This document shows positions 9,701 to 20,700 of a stretch of 64,000 bases of DNA, piece by piece (position 1 is the first letter of the stretch; each line of letters begins with the position of its first letter). Made by a program: the position numbers and the translations under genes. Under the pieces are notes generated by a model. It worked only from the letters and a program-made list of their open reading frames with translations, was not told the DNA's origin and did no database searches. Source of the DNA: Closterium sp. NIES-65 (Eukaryota > Streptophyta > Zygnematophyceae > Desmidiales > Closteriaceae); assembly GCA_948144175.1 (NCBI GenBank), contig CANXME010000897.1:1007001-1071000 (forward strand), written 5' to 3'.

Positions 9701-11966
9701 GCCTCGCACCCCCAGGCTCAGCACCCCCAGGCTCAGCACCCCCAGCAGCAGCACCCCCAGGCTCAGCACCCGCAGCAGGACCAGACTCAGCAGCAACCTC
9801 GACTGGCTCGACCGTGTCTACCTGGGACACACCTGAAGGGGCAGGAACCTGAGGGGGGAGGGGGTCTACCGGGGGGGGAACTGGTACCAGGAAGTCCGGT
9901 GGGGGGGGGAGGGAAGGAGTACAGTAGGGGAAGAGGCGGTAGAAGGGGACTGACTCGTCGAACGTGATGTCCTGGGAGGACAGAACACGACGAGAGGAGG
10001 GGTGGTAGAACTGCCACCCTAGAGCGTCAGGGGGGAAGCCAAGGAAGACACAGGGAGCAGCACGGGGGGACAGCTTGTCCGCAGACAAGTCGCGGACAAA
10101 CGCCCGAGATCCCCAGACACGGAACGCAGACGCATCGCCGACCTTCCCCGTCCACAGTAACACTGGGGACATCGCGGGCCGAGAGACCCTGGGGTGAAGG
10201 TTGAGCTAATGCGCCGCGTACCGGACCGCAAACGGCCATAGAAAATGGGGGGCAGCCGCATGCATCATGGACGTACGAGCGACATCCATGACCATGCCAA
10301 TGCGGCGCTCAGCAATCCCATTTTGCTGTGGAGAGTCCGGAAGCGTAAAGGTGTGGCGGATCCCCTGTGCACGACAGTAGTCTCGCAGAAGGCGAGAGGA
10401 GAACTCCCCACCTCGGTCAGAGTGCAGACGCAGAACAGGAAAGTCCGAGCCGAAGCTCCTCCTGAGCTGGAGACGAGCCTCGCGGATCCAGTCGATCAGC
10501 ACCTCAGTGACAGCACCCTTGCTGCGCAAGGGGAAGACTGAGGTGTAACGCGAGTAGTCGTCAACCACCAACAGGAAGTAGCGCTCGTGACCCTGCCCAC
10601 GGACGGGGGCCGGGCCCCACACGTCCATGTGAAGCGTCTGCAGAGGAGCCTCTGTCGGGGGAAACTGGGAGGAGTGAGGAGCAGCCCTGAGGCGCCCCTT
10701 GACACAGGGGACACAGGAAGGTCCTGGTCCCGAAGGAAGGGGAGGGAGAGACTGGGGAAGACCAGAGACAAGGACACGGGAAGCCATGCCCCGAAGACGG
10801 GGCAAGGAGGGGTGGCCTAGACGGTGGTGCCACAGAAGAGTCTCGTGAGACAGGAGGCGACACGAACAAGGGGCAGACTCAGGTCCAGACCTGGACGCAG
10901 CAGCAAACACCTGACCCGACGCTGCTACCTGACCGGACGCGGGGACAGGAGGAGACTCAGTGGTCAGGGTGTAGAGGCTCGACCCCGGCCGACGCGAGAA
11001 CGTGGCCAGTTGCCGGCCTGTGCGTGCGTCCGTGCAGTGGGTCACCCGCTGACTCGCAGGAGTGAACTGGTGAACCCCCGCATCCTGTAGGTCTGCACCA
11101 CTCACCAAGTTCGTCGAGAACGAGGGGAGGTACAGGCCAGACAGGGTGCCCGAGGGGGCAGCCGGACACGGGAGGACAGTGGAGAAGTGAGCGAGGACAG
11201 GACCCCCAGAGGGGTCAGCCAGGGAGACAGCAACCGGCCGACCAAGCGGCGTGAGTGTGGTGCGGTCCCGAAAGAAGGAGCGAGAAGCCCCAGAGTCAAG
11301 TGTAAAGGTGAGGGAGGCCGAAGCCAACGCGGTACCTGAGAGCGCAGCCTCACCCGCACCTGAGGAAGCAGACTCACTAGCACCTAGAGCAGCAGCCGCA
11401 CCTGTACCTGGAGCAAGAGACTCACTAGCACCCAGAGCAGCAGCCTCACCAGTAGCTAGAGCAGCAGGTCCTATACCTGGGTCAGGCGGGACGCACAGGT
11501 GACCGGCACGGTCAGCACTAGTAGGCAATGCATACATGGCAGTGAGAATAGCATCATAGTCAAGAGCATATATATCTACCCTCTGCCTAAGCAACTCCAC
11601 CCAGTCGGGAAGCTCAGCCTCGTCGCCAAACACGGTACGCCAGGCGTCGCTCAGACGGGCGAAGCAGCGGGACTGTGTGTGACTATGTGTCCCACAAGGC
11701 TGACCAGTCCGAGTACCAGTGCGAATCACGTAAGAGCAGCGAACAGCACTGAGAGACCCTCCACTCTGAGCGTACCACTCACGAAGCTGGCGAGGCGTGA
11801 GAGACATGCGAGAGGGTCGCGGGAGCTGCATCTGGCCGCCACCACGAGTAGAAGCAGCAGGAGTGGAAGTATGAGTAGCGTCGCCACCCCTACAGCCCCA
11901 ACCAGCGTACCACTCACGCAGCTGCTGGGGCGTGAGGGACTCACGCAGGCGTCGGTGGGGCTGCAT
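6702..11966 (-). pseudogene. Copia N1 shortened Gag, protease, integrase, RT, RNase H (remnant)
   Basis: Minus strand. It opens with two LREWYA modules (SLTPQQLREWYA and SLTPRQLREWYA), then an expanded zinc knuckle (CSYVIRTG ... CGTHSHTQSRC) and the protease motif FTLDSGASRSFFRD near 11290. Next come gag-pre-integrase WHHRLGHPS, integrase (VVDDYSRY, LHSDRGGE, QQNGIAERR), a long EPGGA-rich linker (about 9200-9790), reverse transcriptase with VYVDDLVFA near 7675, and Copia RNase H with VLYVDNKAMLALC near 6945. About two breaks. The usual MATPSVL Gag start and capsid-like domain are absent, which is unusual in the family. Confidence 0.88.
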
Positions 11967-13206
11967 CTGGCTCCGCAAGTAGAAGCAGGAGCAGGACTAG
12001 CAGCAGGAAGGCAGGCAGCCAGGCAAGCCAAAAGGCAGGCAGGCAGGCAAGCAGGCAACGCGCAGCGTGCTAGCAGGGCAAGAGCTCACCAGTGGTGGGA
12101 AGAGTAGGCTCGGCGACTCAGCGGCTCGGCAGCTCGGTGGCTCGGCGGCTCGGGCGACTCGGGCGGCTCGGCGGCAAGGCGGCTCGGCAGCAACTGCAGC
12201 TCAGCAGCTCGGTGACTCGGCGGCTCGGCGGCAGGGCGGCTCGGCAGCAACTGCAGCTCAGCAGCTCAGCGACCCGGCGGCTCGGTGGCAGGGCGGCTCG
12301 GCTGCTGGGCGGCTCGGGTGCAGGGCGGCTCGGCGGTGGGGCGGCTCGGCTGCTGCAGGTGAGCGATGAAGGAGGAGGAGAAGCAGGGGAGGCCACACAC
12401 CTGCCACCCCTCTGCTGGCCTCTCAGGTCGCCTTCACAGGCGACGGGAAAAGGGGGGGGGGGTGGTGGGGGCCGGTAGGTGCAGCGGCGGGGCCAGCAGG
12501 TGCAGTTGCGGGGCCGGTAGAAGGGGACGGCAGGAGCCGTCAGGAGGGGACGGCGGGGCCGTCAGGAAGGGACGGGGGGGCCGTCACGAAGGGACGGCGG
12601 GGCCGTCAGAAGGCGACCGGGCCGCGACGGGGGCAGGCGGCGGGGCCGCGTAAGGGCCTGGGCGGGGCCGCAACAGAGCCGTCGGCGGGGCCGCGTGAAA
12701 GCCGGGGCGGGGCCGCGTAGAAGCCGGGGCGGGGCCGCGCGAGAGCAGGCGGCGGGGCCGCGAAGGAGCCGGGGCGGGGCCGCGTGAGAGCAGGCGGCGG
12801 GGCCGCGTAAGGGCCTGGGCGGGGCCGCGACAAAGCCGTCGGCGGGGCCGCGTGAAAGCCGGGGCGGGGCCGCGTAGAAGCCGGGGCGGGGCCGCGCGAG
12901 AGCAGGCGGCGGGGCCGCGAAGGAGCCGGGGCGGGGCCGCGTGAGAGCAGGCGGCGGGGCCGCGTAAAGGCCGGGGCGGGGCCGCGACAGAGCCTGCTGC
13001 GGGGCCGCGTGAGAGCCGGCGACGGGGCCGCGTAAGGGCCGGCGGCGGGGCCCCATCAGAGAGGGCAGCGGGGCCGCGTCAGTGAAAGCGGCGGGGCCGC
13101 AGGGAAAATGACGACCCGAGGGGTCGCTAAAAAAAAAATCGCGCCTCGGGGGGCGCTTCGGTGGGCCCAAAAAAAAACGGTCCGTAGAAGGACCCGCTCT
13201 ATACCA
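11967..13206 (-). promoter_or_regulatory. Copia N1 leader with minisatellites
   Basis: Read on the minus strand from the 5' LTR. The primer site is at 13206-13196, GGGCCCACC at 13168-13160, hairpin 1 near 13156-13141, a T tract, and hairpin 2 (CGACCC/GGGTCG) near 13126-13112. A GC-rich array of about 20-40 bp units (GCCGGGGCGGGGCCGCG and relatives) covers about 12600-13080. A second array based on GGCGGCTCGG spans about 12105-12360. GGTGAGC lies at 12090-12085. Between this and the first LREW module is a short CAGG-rich tract (12005-12060) where other copies have gag. Confidence 0.8.
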
Positions 13207-13338
13207 TGTGAGAATAAGCGAATAGGAATGAATGAACTAGCAGTGAGATGAGTACAAGTAGGAAACCCTAGAATTGTGTACCCCCTATAGGCTAACCCAC
13301 TGTAGCCTACACAAGCAGAACATATATAATGTTTGACA
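13207..13338 (-). repeat. Copia N1 5' LTR
   Basis: Same 132-bp unit as 6362-6493. The right-hand target duplication AGAAC follows at 13339-13343, where O gag resumes. Confidence 0.95.
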
Positions 13339-16300
13339 AGAACCCCCCCCCCCCCATGTACAACACTCTCTATTACATCGTCACACGCCTCCCTGACTCC
13401 CTTCGCGTAGTCAGGGACCACTTCCTCTCAGTCTGTCCCACCACTCTCACTGTCGACCTCCTCGAGAAGGCCCTCCTGGCGGCGGAGAAGAGCATCGTCG
13501 CTGTTGGAGCCTCTCGTGGGGACCCTCGCACCCCCATCTTTGAGGGGTGTTCTCCTTCCCCGCTGCTGCCCTCTGTTGCCTCTGCTACTGCTGCCGACCT
13601 GCTTGGTCTTGAGTCGGTCGGCGCGGCGTCTACCCCTAGCGGGAGACGTCGCCCTGGCAAGGGCAAGGGGGGCAAGGGCGCGGGTGGAGCTGGCGGGGTC
13701 GGTGGAAGTGGCGGTGGAGGCGTCGGAGGGAGTGGGGGTGGCGGTGGGAGTGGTGGCGGGAGCGGTGGTGGTGGTGGCGGCACCGGAGGCGGAGGCGGTG
13801 GCGGCGGCAGCGGTGGGAGTGGAGGCGGCGGTGGTGGCGGAGGTGGAGGCGGCGGTGGCGGAGGGGGTGGAGCTGGTCGGGGTGGTGCCCCGCAGCGTAG
13901 CGGCTTTGGTGGTGGTCAGCGCCAGCAGCAGCAGCACCAGCAGCGTTCGCGGGACATTCCCCCGCCCCAGCAGCTCCGTGAGTGGTACACGCAGCGTCAG
14001 CGGGGTGGGGGTTTTGGTCCGTGCACCTACGTCCTTCCTTCCGGCGACCACGCGGGTGAGCAATGTAGGGGTGCCCACCCCACCCAGCGCTGCTTTGGCC
14101 GCCTGACAAACGCTTGGCGTCAGCAGTTCCCCGAGGCTAGTGAGATTCCCCGCTGGGGAGAGCTGTCTAGGGCTGGCGTAGCTATCTTTGATCTTGACTT
14201 TGATGCTATCCTTGCTGCCATGTATGCTGTAACTATTGGTGAGGAGGGTGACTGTTATCGGTGTTTCCCGCCCGACGCGGGCATTAGTACTGCTGCGCTA
14301 GGTGCTTGTGAGGCTGCTGCTCTAGGTGCCAGTGCGTCTGCAATCTCAGGTACTGGTGAGGCTGCGCTCTAAGGTACTGCATCGGCCTCGGCCTCCCTCA
14401 CCTTCACTCTTGACTCAGGGGCTTCTCGCTCCTTCTTTCGAGACCGCACCACACTCACGCCGCTTGGTCGGCCGGTTGCAGTCTCCCTGGCTGACCCCTC
14501 TGGGGGTCCTGTCCTCTCTCACTTCTCCACTGTCCTCCCGTGTCCGGCTGCCCCCTCGGGCACCCTGTCTGGTCTGTACCTCCCCTCGTTCTCGACGAAC
14601 TTGGTGAGTGGTGCTGACCTGCAGGATGCGGGGGCTCACCAGTTTACTCCTGCGAGTCAGCGGTTGACCCACTGCTCGGACGCCCGCACACGCCGACACC
14701 AGGCCACGTTTTCGCGTCGGCCGGGGTCGAGTCTCTACACCCTGACCATTGAGTCTTCTCCTGTCCCTGTGTCTGGCCAGGTAGCTGCGTCGGGTCAGGT
14801 GTTTGCTACTGCGTCCAGGTCTGGTCCTGAGTCTGCCCCCTGCTCGTGTCGCCTCCTTTCTCACAAGACTCTCCAGTGGCACCACCGTCTTGGCCACCCC
14901 TCCTTGCCTCGTCTTCGGGGCATGGCTTCCCGTGTCCTTGTCTCTGGTCTCCCCCGGTCTCTCCCTCCCCTTCCTTCGGGGCCAGGACCTTCCTGTGTCC
15001 CTTGTGTCGAGGGGCGGCTCCGGGCTGCCCCTCACTCCTCCCAGTTTCCCCAGACAGAGGCTCTTCTGCAGACGCTTCACATGGGCGTGTGGGGCCCGGC
15101 CCGCGTCCATAGACAGGGTCACGAGCGCTACTTCCTGCTGGTGGTTGACGACTACTCGCGTTACACCACAGTCTTCCCCTTGCGCAGCAAGGGTGATGTA
15201 ACTGAGGTGTTGATCGACTGGATCCGCACAGCTCGTCTCCAGCTCAGGAGGAGCTTCGGCTCGGACTTTCCTGTTCTGCGTCTGCACTCTGACCGAGGTG
15301 GGGAGTTCTCCTCTGGCCTTCTACGGGCTTACTGTCGTGCACGAGGCATCCGCCAGACCTTTACGCTTCCGCACTCTCCACAGCAAAATGGGATTTCTGA
15401 GCGCCGCATTGGCATAGTCATGGACGTCGCTCGTACATCCATGATGCATGCGGCTGCCCCCCATTTTCTGTGGCCGTTTGCGGTTCGGTACGCGGCGCAT
15501 GAGATCAACCTTCACCCCAGGGTCTCCCGGCCGGAGACCTCCCCAGCTCTGCTGTGGACGGGGAAGGTCGGCGATGCGTCTGCGTTCCGTGTCTGGGGAT
15601 CTCGGGCATTTGTCCGCGACTTGTCTGCAGACAACCTGTCCCCTCGTGCTGCTCCCTGTGTCTTCCTAGGCTTCCCCCCTGACGCCCCAGGGTGGCAATT
15701 CTACCACCCCTCCTCTCGTTGTGTTCTGTCCTCCCAGGACGTCACGTTCGACGAGTCAGTTCCCTTCTACCGCCTCTTCCCCTACCGCACTCCTTCCCTC
15801 CCCCCGCCACCGCACTTCCTTGTGCCAGGTCCCCCCCCGGTAGACCCCCTTCCCCCTCAGGGTCCTGCCCCTTCAGGTGTGTCCCAGGTAGACGCAGTCG
15901 AGCCGGTCGAGGTTACTGATGACTCTGGTCCTGCTGCGGGTGCTGTGCCTGGGGGTGCTGACTCTGGGGGTGCTGCGCGCGTGGGTGCTGAGCCTGGGGG
16001 TGCTGAGCCTGGGGGTGCTGAGCCTTGGGGTGCTGCGCTAGGGGGTCCTGAGACTAGGGGTGCTGATTCTGGGGGTGCTGAGCCTGGGGGTGCTGCGACT
16101 GGGGGTTCTGCGCCTGGGGGTGCTACGTCAGGAGCTGCTGAGCCACGGGGTGCTGCGTCTGGAGCTGCTGAGCCTGGAGTTGCGGAGCCTGCGGCCACTG
16201 GCTCTCCCCTTGTGGCGTCTGGCGGTGCAGGACCTGGAGGTTCTCCGGGTGCTTCGTCTCGGCGGGAGCCCCTCTCTCCACAGGAGCTGCGCGAGTGGTT

Positions 16301-17160
16301 TTCTCGCCGCTGGAGGCGTCCGGCTGGAGTTGGCGCTTCTTCGATCGCTGAGGGTACTTGTGCCGCCGGTCCCGGAGTTGGTGGGCCTTCGGGTCCGCCT
16401 GGAGCTGGAGCTGCTGAGGGTGTAGGTGCTGAGCCTACTGCTGTCCTTCCTGGCGGTGGTCCTGCTGCGGGTGCTGCTGGTGCTGCTGGAGGTCTTGCAG
16501 CTGGAGGTGTTGTTGGCGCTGGTGGTGCCGCTGAGGGTGCTGGTGTTGTCCCTGCTGTGTCTGGAGTTGCCATGCAGCCTCGGCCGTACTTCGTTCCACT
16601 CCTGCAACAGGTTCTTGGTCTTTCTCCACCTGTAGAGGGGTCCACCGCCTGTCCAGTCACAGTCACAGTTAGATCCCGCCTCCCCACTTCCTGCTCCCTC
16701 TCCTTACACTGGTCCTACTGGAGGTCTTGCAGAGCATCGTGAGCCTACGTCTCGTCCCGCGTCGCCTGCTCGTACTGCTCGCGCTAGTGGTCGCGGTTCG
16801 CGTCAGCGTCCTCCTCCTGTCCCTGGCACGCACCGGATGTCTCTATGTCCGTCCACTGCTCCTCTGCGTGCCCCTTTGCCTTCTCCTCCTGAGTCCTCTC
16901 TTCCTGCTCTTGCCGACCCAGCGTCGGACTCTCTTTGTGCTGCCATTCCTACTGTCACGCGTCTCCTTGCTACTGTCGTCACTGACCCCTCTTTTGAGTC
17001 CACTGCTGCGTCTGGGCTTGTTGCTGAACACGTTGACTTTGCTGCTCGCTGTCGTCTCGACTACGCTGCCAGTCTTGTTGCTGAGTCTGCGTATGTCTGT
17101 CCTCCGTCCGTCGGGGGTGAGCGTGCTCTTGGCACGGACGTCCTTGAGGACAGGCAGGAG
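13339..17160 (+). pseudogene. Copia O Gag, protease, integrase and linker (middle piece, remnant)
   Basis: Continues O gag after N1: MYNTLYYIVTRLPDSLRVV, IFEGCSPSPLLPSVA, then a poly-glycine tract (about 13690-13880). QQLREWY follows, then the expanded zinc knuckle (CTYVLPSGD ... CRGAHPTQRC, 14020-14095). Protease FTLDSGASRSFFRD is near 14405; gag-pre-integrase WHHRLGHPS near 14880. Integrase has VVDDYSRYTT near 15145, LHSDRGGE near 15285 and QQNGISERR near 15385. The EPGGA-rich linker covers about 15930-16200 and ends in PQELREWF. The piece stops at the N2 insertion (TSD AGGAG at 17156-17160). Broken; the last part is at 32180. Confidence 0.9.
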
Positions 17161-17277
17161 TGTGGAGAGAAAGAACACGAATGGATGAACTATGAATGAA
17201 GTGAGTACAAGTACCAACCCTAATTGGGTTATACCCCACTATAGCCTACACAAAAGCATAAGCTATAAGTTATGACA
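17161..17277 (-). repeat. Copia N2 3' LTR
   Basis: Plus-strand ends TGTGGAGAGAAAG and GTTATGACA; pairs with 32049-32179 but is shorter. Followed on the plus strand by the family polypurine complement CACCCCCATAGGC. Confidence 0.93.
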
Positions 17278-17419
17278 CACCCCCATAGGCAAAGTGGGGG
17301 AGAACAAGGGGTCACAAGACCAGTCAAGCAAAGCAAAGCAAAGCTCAGGGTGGATCACAAAGTCACCACACAGTCCGAGCACAACAACAAGGCCACAAGG
17401 CCAGTTCACATGCAGGAGT

Positions 17420-17455
<36 letters not shown>

Positions 17456-17798
17456 CTAGACAAGCAAGAGCAGGTATATATATGTGACAGTACAAGTAAG
17501 GTCAAGAGGAGAGCAAGTGAGGCAAGACAGGTACAAGGCCCAGCTGGGTGCAGAAGCACTTATGGTCACAAGGCGCGAGTGCCTTGGTGAACACGTCAGC
17601 AGTGTTGGCCTCAGAGGCCACGTAAGCAAGCCGCAACTGTCCACGATGCTGTAGCTCACCAGCAAGGAAGTCACCACACAGTCCGAGCACAAGGTCAGGG
17701 CCACAATGGCCAGCTCACATGCAAGACTAAACACACATATATATATAAGGCTAAACAAGCAAGAGCAAGTATATATATATGCAAGAGTACAAGCAAGG
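17278..17798 (-). repeat. Copia N2 3' UTR with a second, partial copy of the pol tail
   Basis: The block holds two successive tails. The outer copy (17278-17700) has the family 3' block, a long TA tract (17423-17452) with the conserved hairpin loop, and a short end-of-RNase-H segment (LRLAYVASEANTADVFTKAL). The inner copy (17690-17798) repeats the AT-stem hairpin and joins the main pol frame. The outer tail looks like N3's and the inner like O's, so the two ends have different subfamily character. A template switch or recombination between relatives is inferred. Confidence 0.75.
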
Positions 17799-20700
17799 TC
17801 AAGAGGTGAGCAAGTGAGGTAGGGCAGGTACAAGTCCCAGCTGAGTGCAGAAGTGCTGATGATCACAAGGCGGAAGTGCCTTGGTGAAAACATCAGTAGT
17901 GTTGGACTCAGAGGCCACGTACGCAAGTCGCAACTGACCACGCTGCTGCAGCTCACGAGCAAGGAAGTAACGGAGAGCAATGTGCTTCGTTCTGTGCTCC
18001 AAGCGCTGCTCTCGACACAAGGCCAGCATGGCCTTGTTGTCTACGTACAGCACTGGAGGAGAACGAGGCACCTCTCCAAGGTCAATCAGCAGGTAGGTGA
18101 GCCAGCGAAGCTCCTGTGCAGCCATGGCCCCTGCGTAGATACCAGCCTCACAACTGGAGCCGAGAACAGAAGACGAGCGAGTAGCCCGCCAAGAGACAGA
18201 GCCAGAACCAAGACTGAAGGTGTACCCCTGCGACGACCGCTGCGTAGCCTGGTTGTCAGCCCAAGAAGCGTCCGCGTGACCATTGAGGACCACTGGACTC
18301 CGCCCTCCAAGCACTAGCCCCATGCCCGACGTACTGCACAAGTAGCGCAACACCCTCTTCGCTGCAGCCATGTGCTCTGGTCGGTGCCTCACAGGAGCAA
18401 CATAGCGTGCAACAATGCTAAGAGGGTATGCAAGGTCAGGTCGTGTGCAGGTCATCACGTACATGAGGCAGCCAACGAGCTCTGGGTATGGGCCACTCGA
18501 CTCTACGGACTCATCCGAAGGCAGAGCTGAGAGCGAGTGGCGAGTAGGCAGAGGAGTGGCCTGAGGCGAGGAGTACGTGAAGCCGAAGCTCACCATGTGT
18601 GACTGAGTCAAGGTAATGGAGCGGCGTGCTCTATCCCGGGTGATCTGCAAGCCAAGGTAGCTGCGCAGTTCACCCAGGTCTGTGCACGTGTGTCTCTTCT
18701 GCAGCTCAGACTTCACGTAGGCGAGTCCAGCAGTGTCAGCAGTGGCAAAGACCAAGTCGTTGACGTACACGAGGATGTAGAACGGCGGCAGAGAGGTGTC
18801 GGTGCGCAAAAACAACGACGGGTCAGCAGTAGAGGGAGCAAACCCAAGAGCCGCAAGCGTAGTCCTCAGTGTGTCGTGCCACTCACGCGGTGCCTGGCGG
18901 AGACCGTAGACTGGCCGTCGGAGGCTCCACTGGGTGCCAGGAGGGAAAGTCCCAGTGAAGCCAGGTGGACGGCGCAGCCAGATCTCCTCGTGCAGGCTAC
19001 CCTGCAAGAAGGCAGTGCTGAAGTCAAGAGAGTGAAGCTCGTAGTCGCGCTGAGCTGCTATGTGTAGTCAACTTCGGGGTGGGAGAGAAGGTCTGAAAGT
19101 AGTCAACTCCCTGCCGCTGACTGAAGCCACGAGCGACGTACCGCGCCTTGAAGGCAAGTGGAGAGCCTGGCGGTCGCTTCACCCTGAAGATCCACATGCC
19201 ACTGACGATGTTCGCCCCAGGAGGGGGAACCGCGTCAACGTAGGTGCCTGTGGACTTCCAGGAAGCCATCTCTGCATCCATAGCTGCCTGCCACTGAGAG
19301 GAGTAGGGACCCTCTACGGCCTCCGCGTAAGAGCGCGGAGTCGGGATGTCTAGTGCATCCGGGTCTCCCTCAGGGGCAAGCAGTACAGACGCGAGATGAG
19401 GTGAAGCAGCAGCCATACACCGGAACTCCTCCTGCCTATCCTCAAGGACGTCCGTGCCAAGAGCACACTCACCCCCGACTGACGGAGGACAGACAGACGC
19501 AGACTCAGCAACAAGACTAGCAGCGTAGTCTAGACGACAGCGAGCAGCAAAGTCGACGAGCTCAGCGACAAGAGCAGACGCAGCAGTGGACTCAAAAGAG
19601 GGGTCGGTGACAACAGTAGCAAGAAGACGCATGACAGTAGGACTGGCAGCACGAAGAAAGTCCGACTCCGGGTCGGAAAGCGCAGGAAGAGAGGACTTAG
19701 GAGGAGAAGGCAAAGGGGCACGCAGAGGAGCAGTGGACGGACGCAGAGACATCTGGTGCGTGCCAGGGACAGGAGGAGGATGCTGACGCGAACCGCGACC
19801 ACTAGCGCGAGCAGCACGAACAGGCGACGCGGGACAAGACGCAGGCTCACGACGCTCAGCGAGACCTCCAGTAGGACCAGTGTAAGGAGAGGGAGCTGGC
19901 AGTGGGGAGGCCGGCTCTTACAGTGACGGCGACTGGACAGACGGCAGACACTCTACAGAAGGAGGAAGACCAAGAACCTGCTGCAGGAGCGGAACGAAGT
20001 ACGGCCGAGGCCGCGCGGGGACTCCAGGCACAGCAAGGACAGCACCAGAACTCTCAGCGGCAGCACCAGCGCCAACAGCACCTCCAGCGGCAGGACCTCC
20101 AGGCGCACCAGCTGCAGGACCACCGCCAGGACAGACAGCAGCAGTCTCAGCACCAACACCCTCAGCAGCTCCAGCTCCAGTAGGACCGGCGGCACCAGCA
20201 CCCTCAGCGGCTGAAGAAGCTCCAGCTCCAGCTGTACGCCTCCAGCGGCGAGCAAACAACTCGCGCAGCTCCTGTGGAGAGAGGGGCTCCCGCCGAGACG
20301 GAGCAACCCCAGACTCAGCACCCCCAGGCTCAGCAGCTCTAGACACAGCACCCCCCGGCTCAGCACCTCCAGGCTCAGCACCCCCAGTAGTAGCACCCCC
20401 AGGCTCAGCACCCCTAGTAGCAGCACCCCCAGGCTCGTCACCCCCAGGCTCAGCACCTACGCGCACAAAACCCCCAGAGTCAGCACCCCCAGGCTCAGCA
20501 CCCGCAGCAGGACCAGAGTCACCATCAACCTCAACCGGCTCGACGGCGTCTACCTGGGACACACCTGAAGGGGCAGGAACCTGAGGGGGAAGGGGGTCTA
20601 CCGGGGGGGGACCTGGCACAAGGAAGTCTGGTGGCGGGGGGAGGGAAGGAGTGCGGTAGAGGAAGAGGCGGTAGAAGGGGATTGACTCGTCGAAAGTGAC

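Larger units (their letters stand above)
6362..13338 (-). mobile_element. Copia element N1 lacking the N-terminal Gag region, inserted in O gag
   Basis: LTRs at 6362-6493 and 13207-13338 (132 bp, three differences). Target duplication AGAAC is at 6357-6361 and 13339-13343. At 6,977 bp it is the shortest family member, because the usual N-terminal Gag domain is not found. Its LTRs are closest to those of C3. Order on the minus strand: LTR, primer site, leader, shortened gag, protease, integrase, reverse transcriptase, RNase H, 3' UTR, LTR. About two breaks besides the missing gag region. It probably moved with proteins supplied by relatives. Confidence 0.95.

Noticed and set aside
12560-13170. 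Apparent Pro/Ala-rich cell-wall-like protein
   Set aside because: Product of the N1 leader array; open only because the repeat lacks stop codons.
13690-13880. Glycine-rich structural protein
   Set aside because: It is an internal low-complexity tract of Gag, present at the same place in all copies that keep Gag.
17401-17470. Independent TA microsatellite
   Set aside because: It is one arm of the conserved 3' UTR hairpin of the Copia family, simply expanded in N2.
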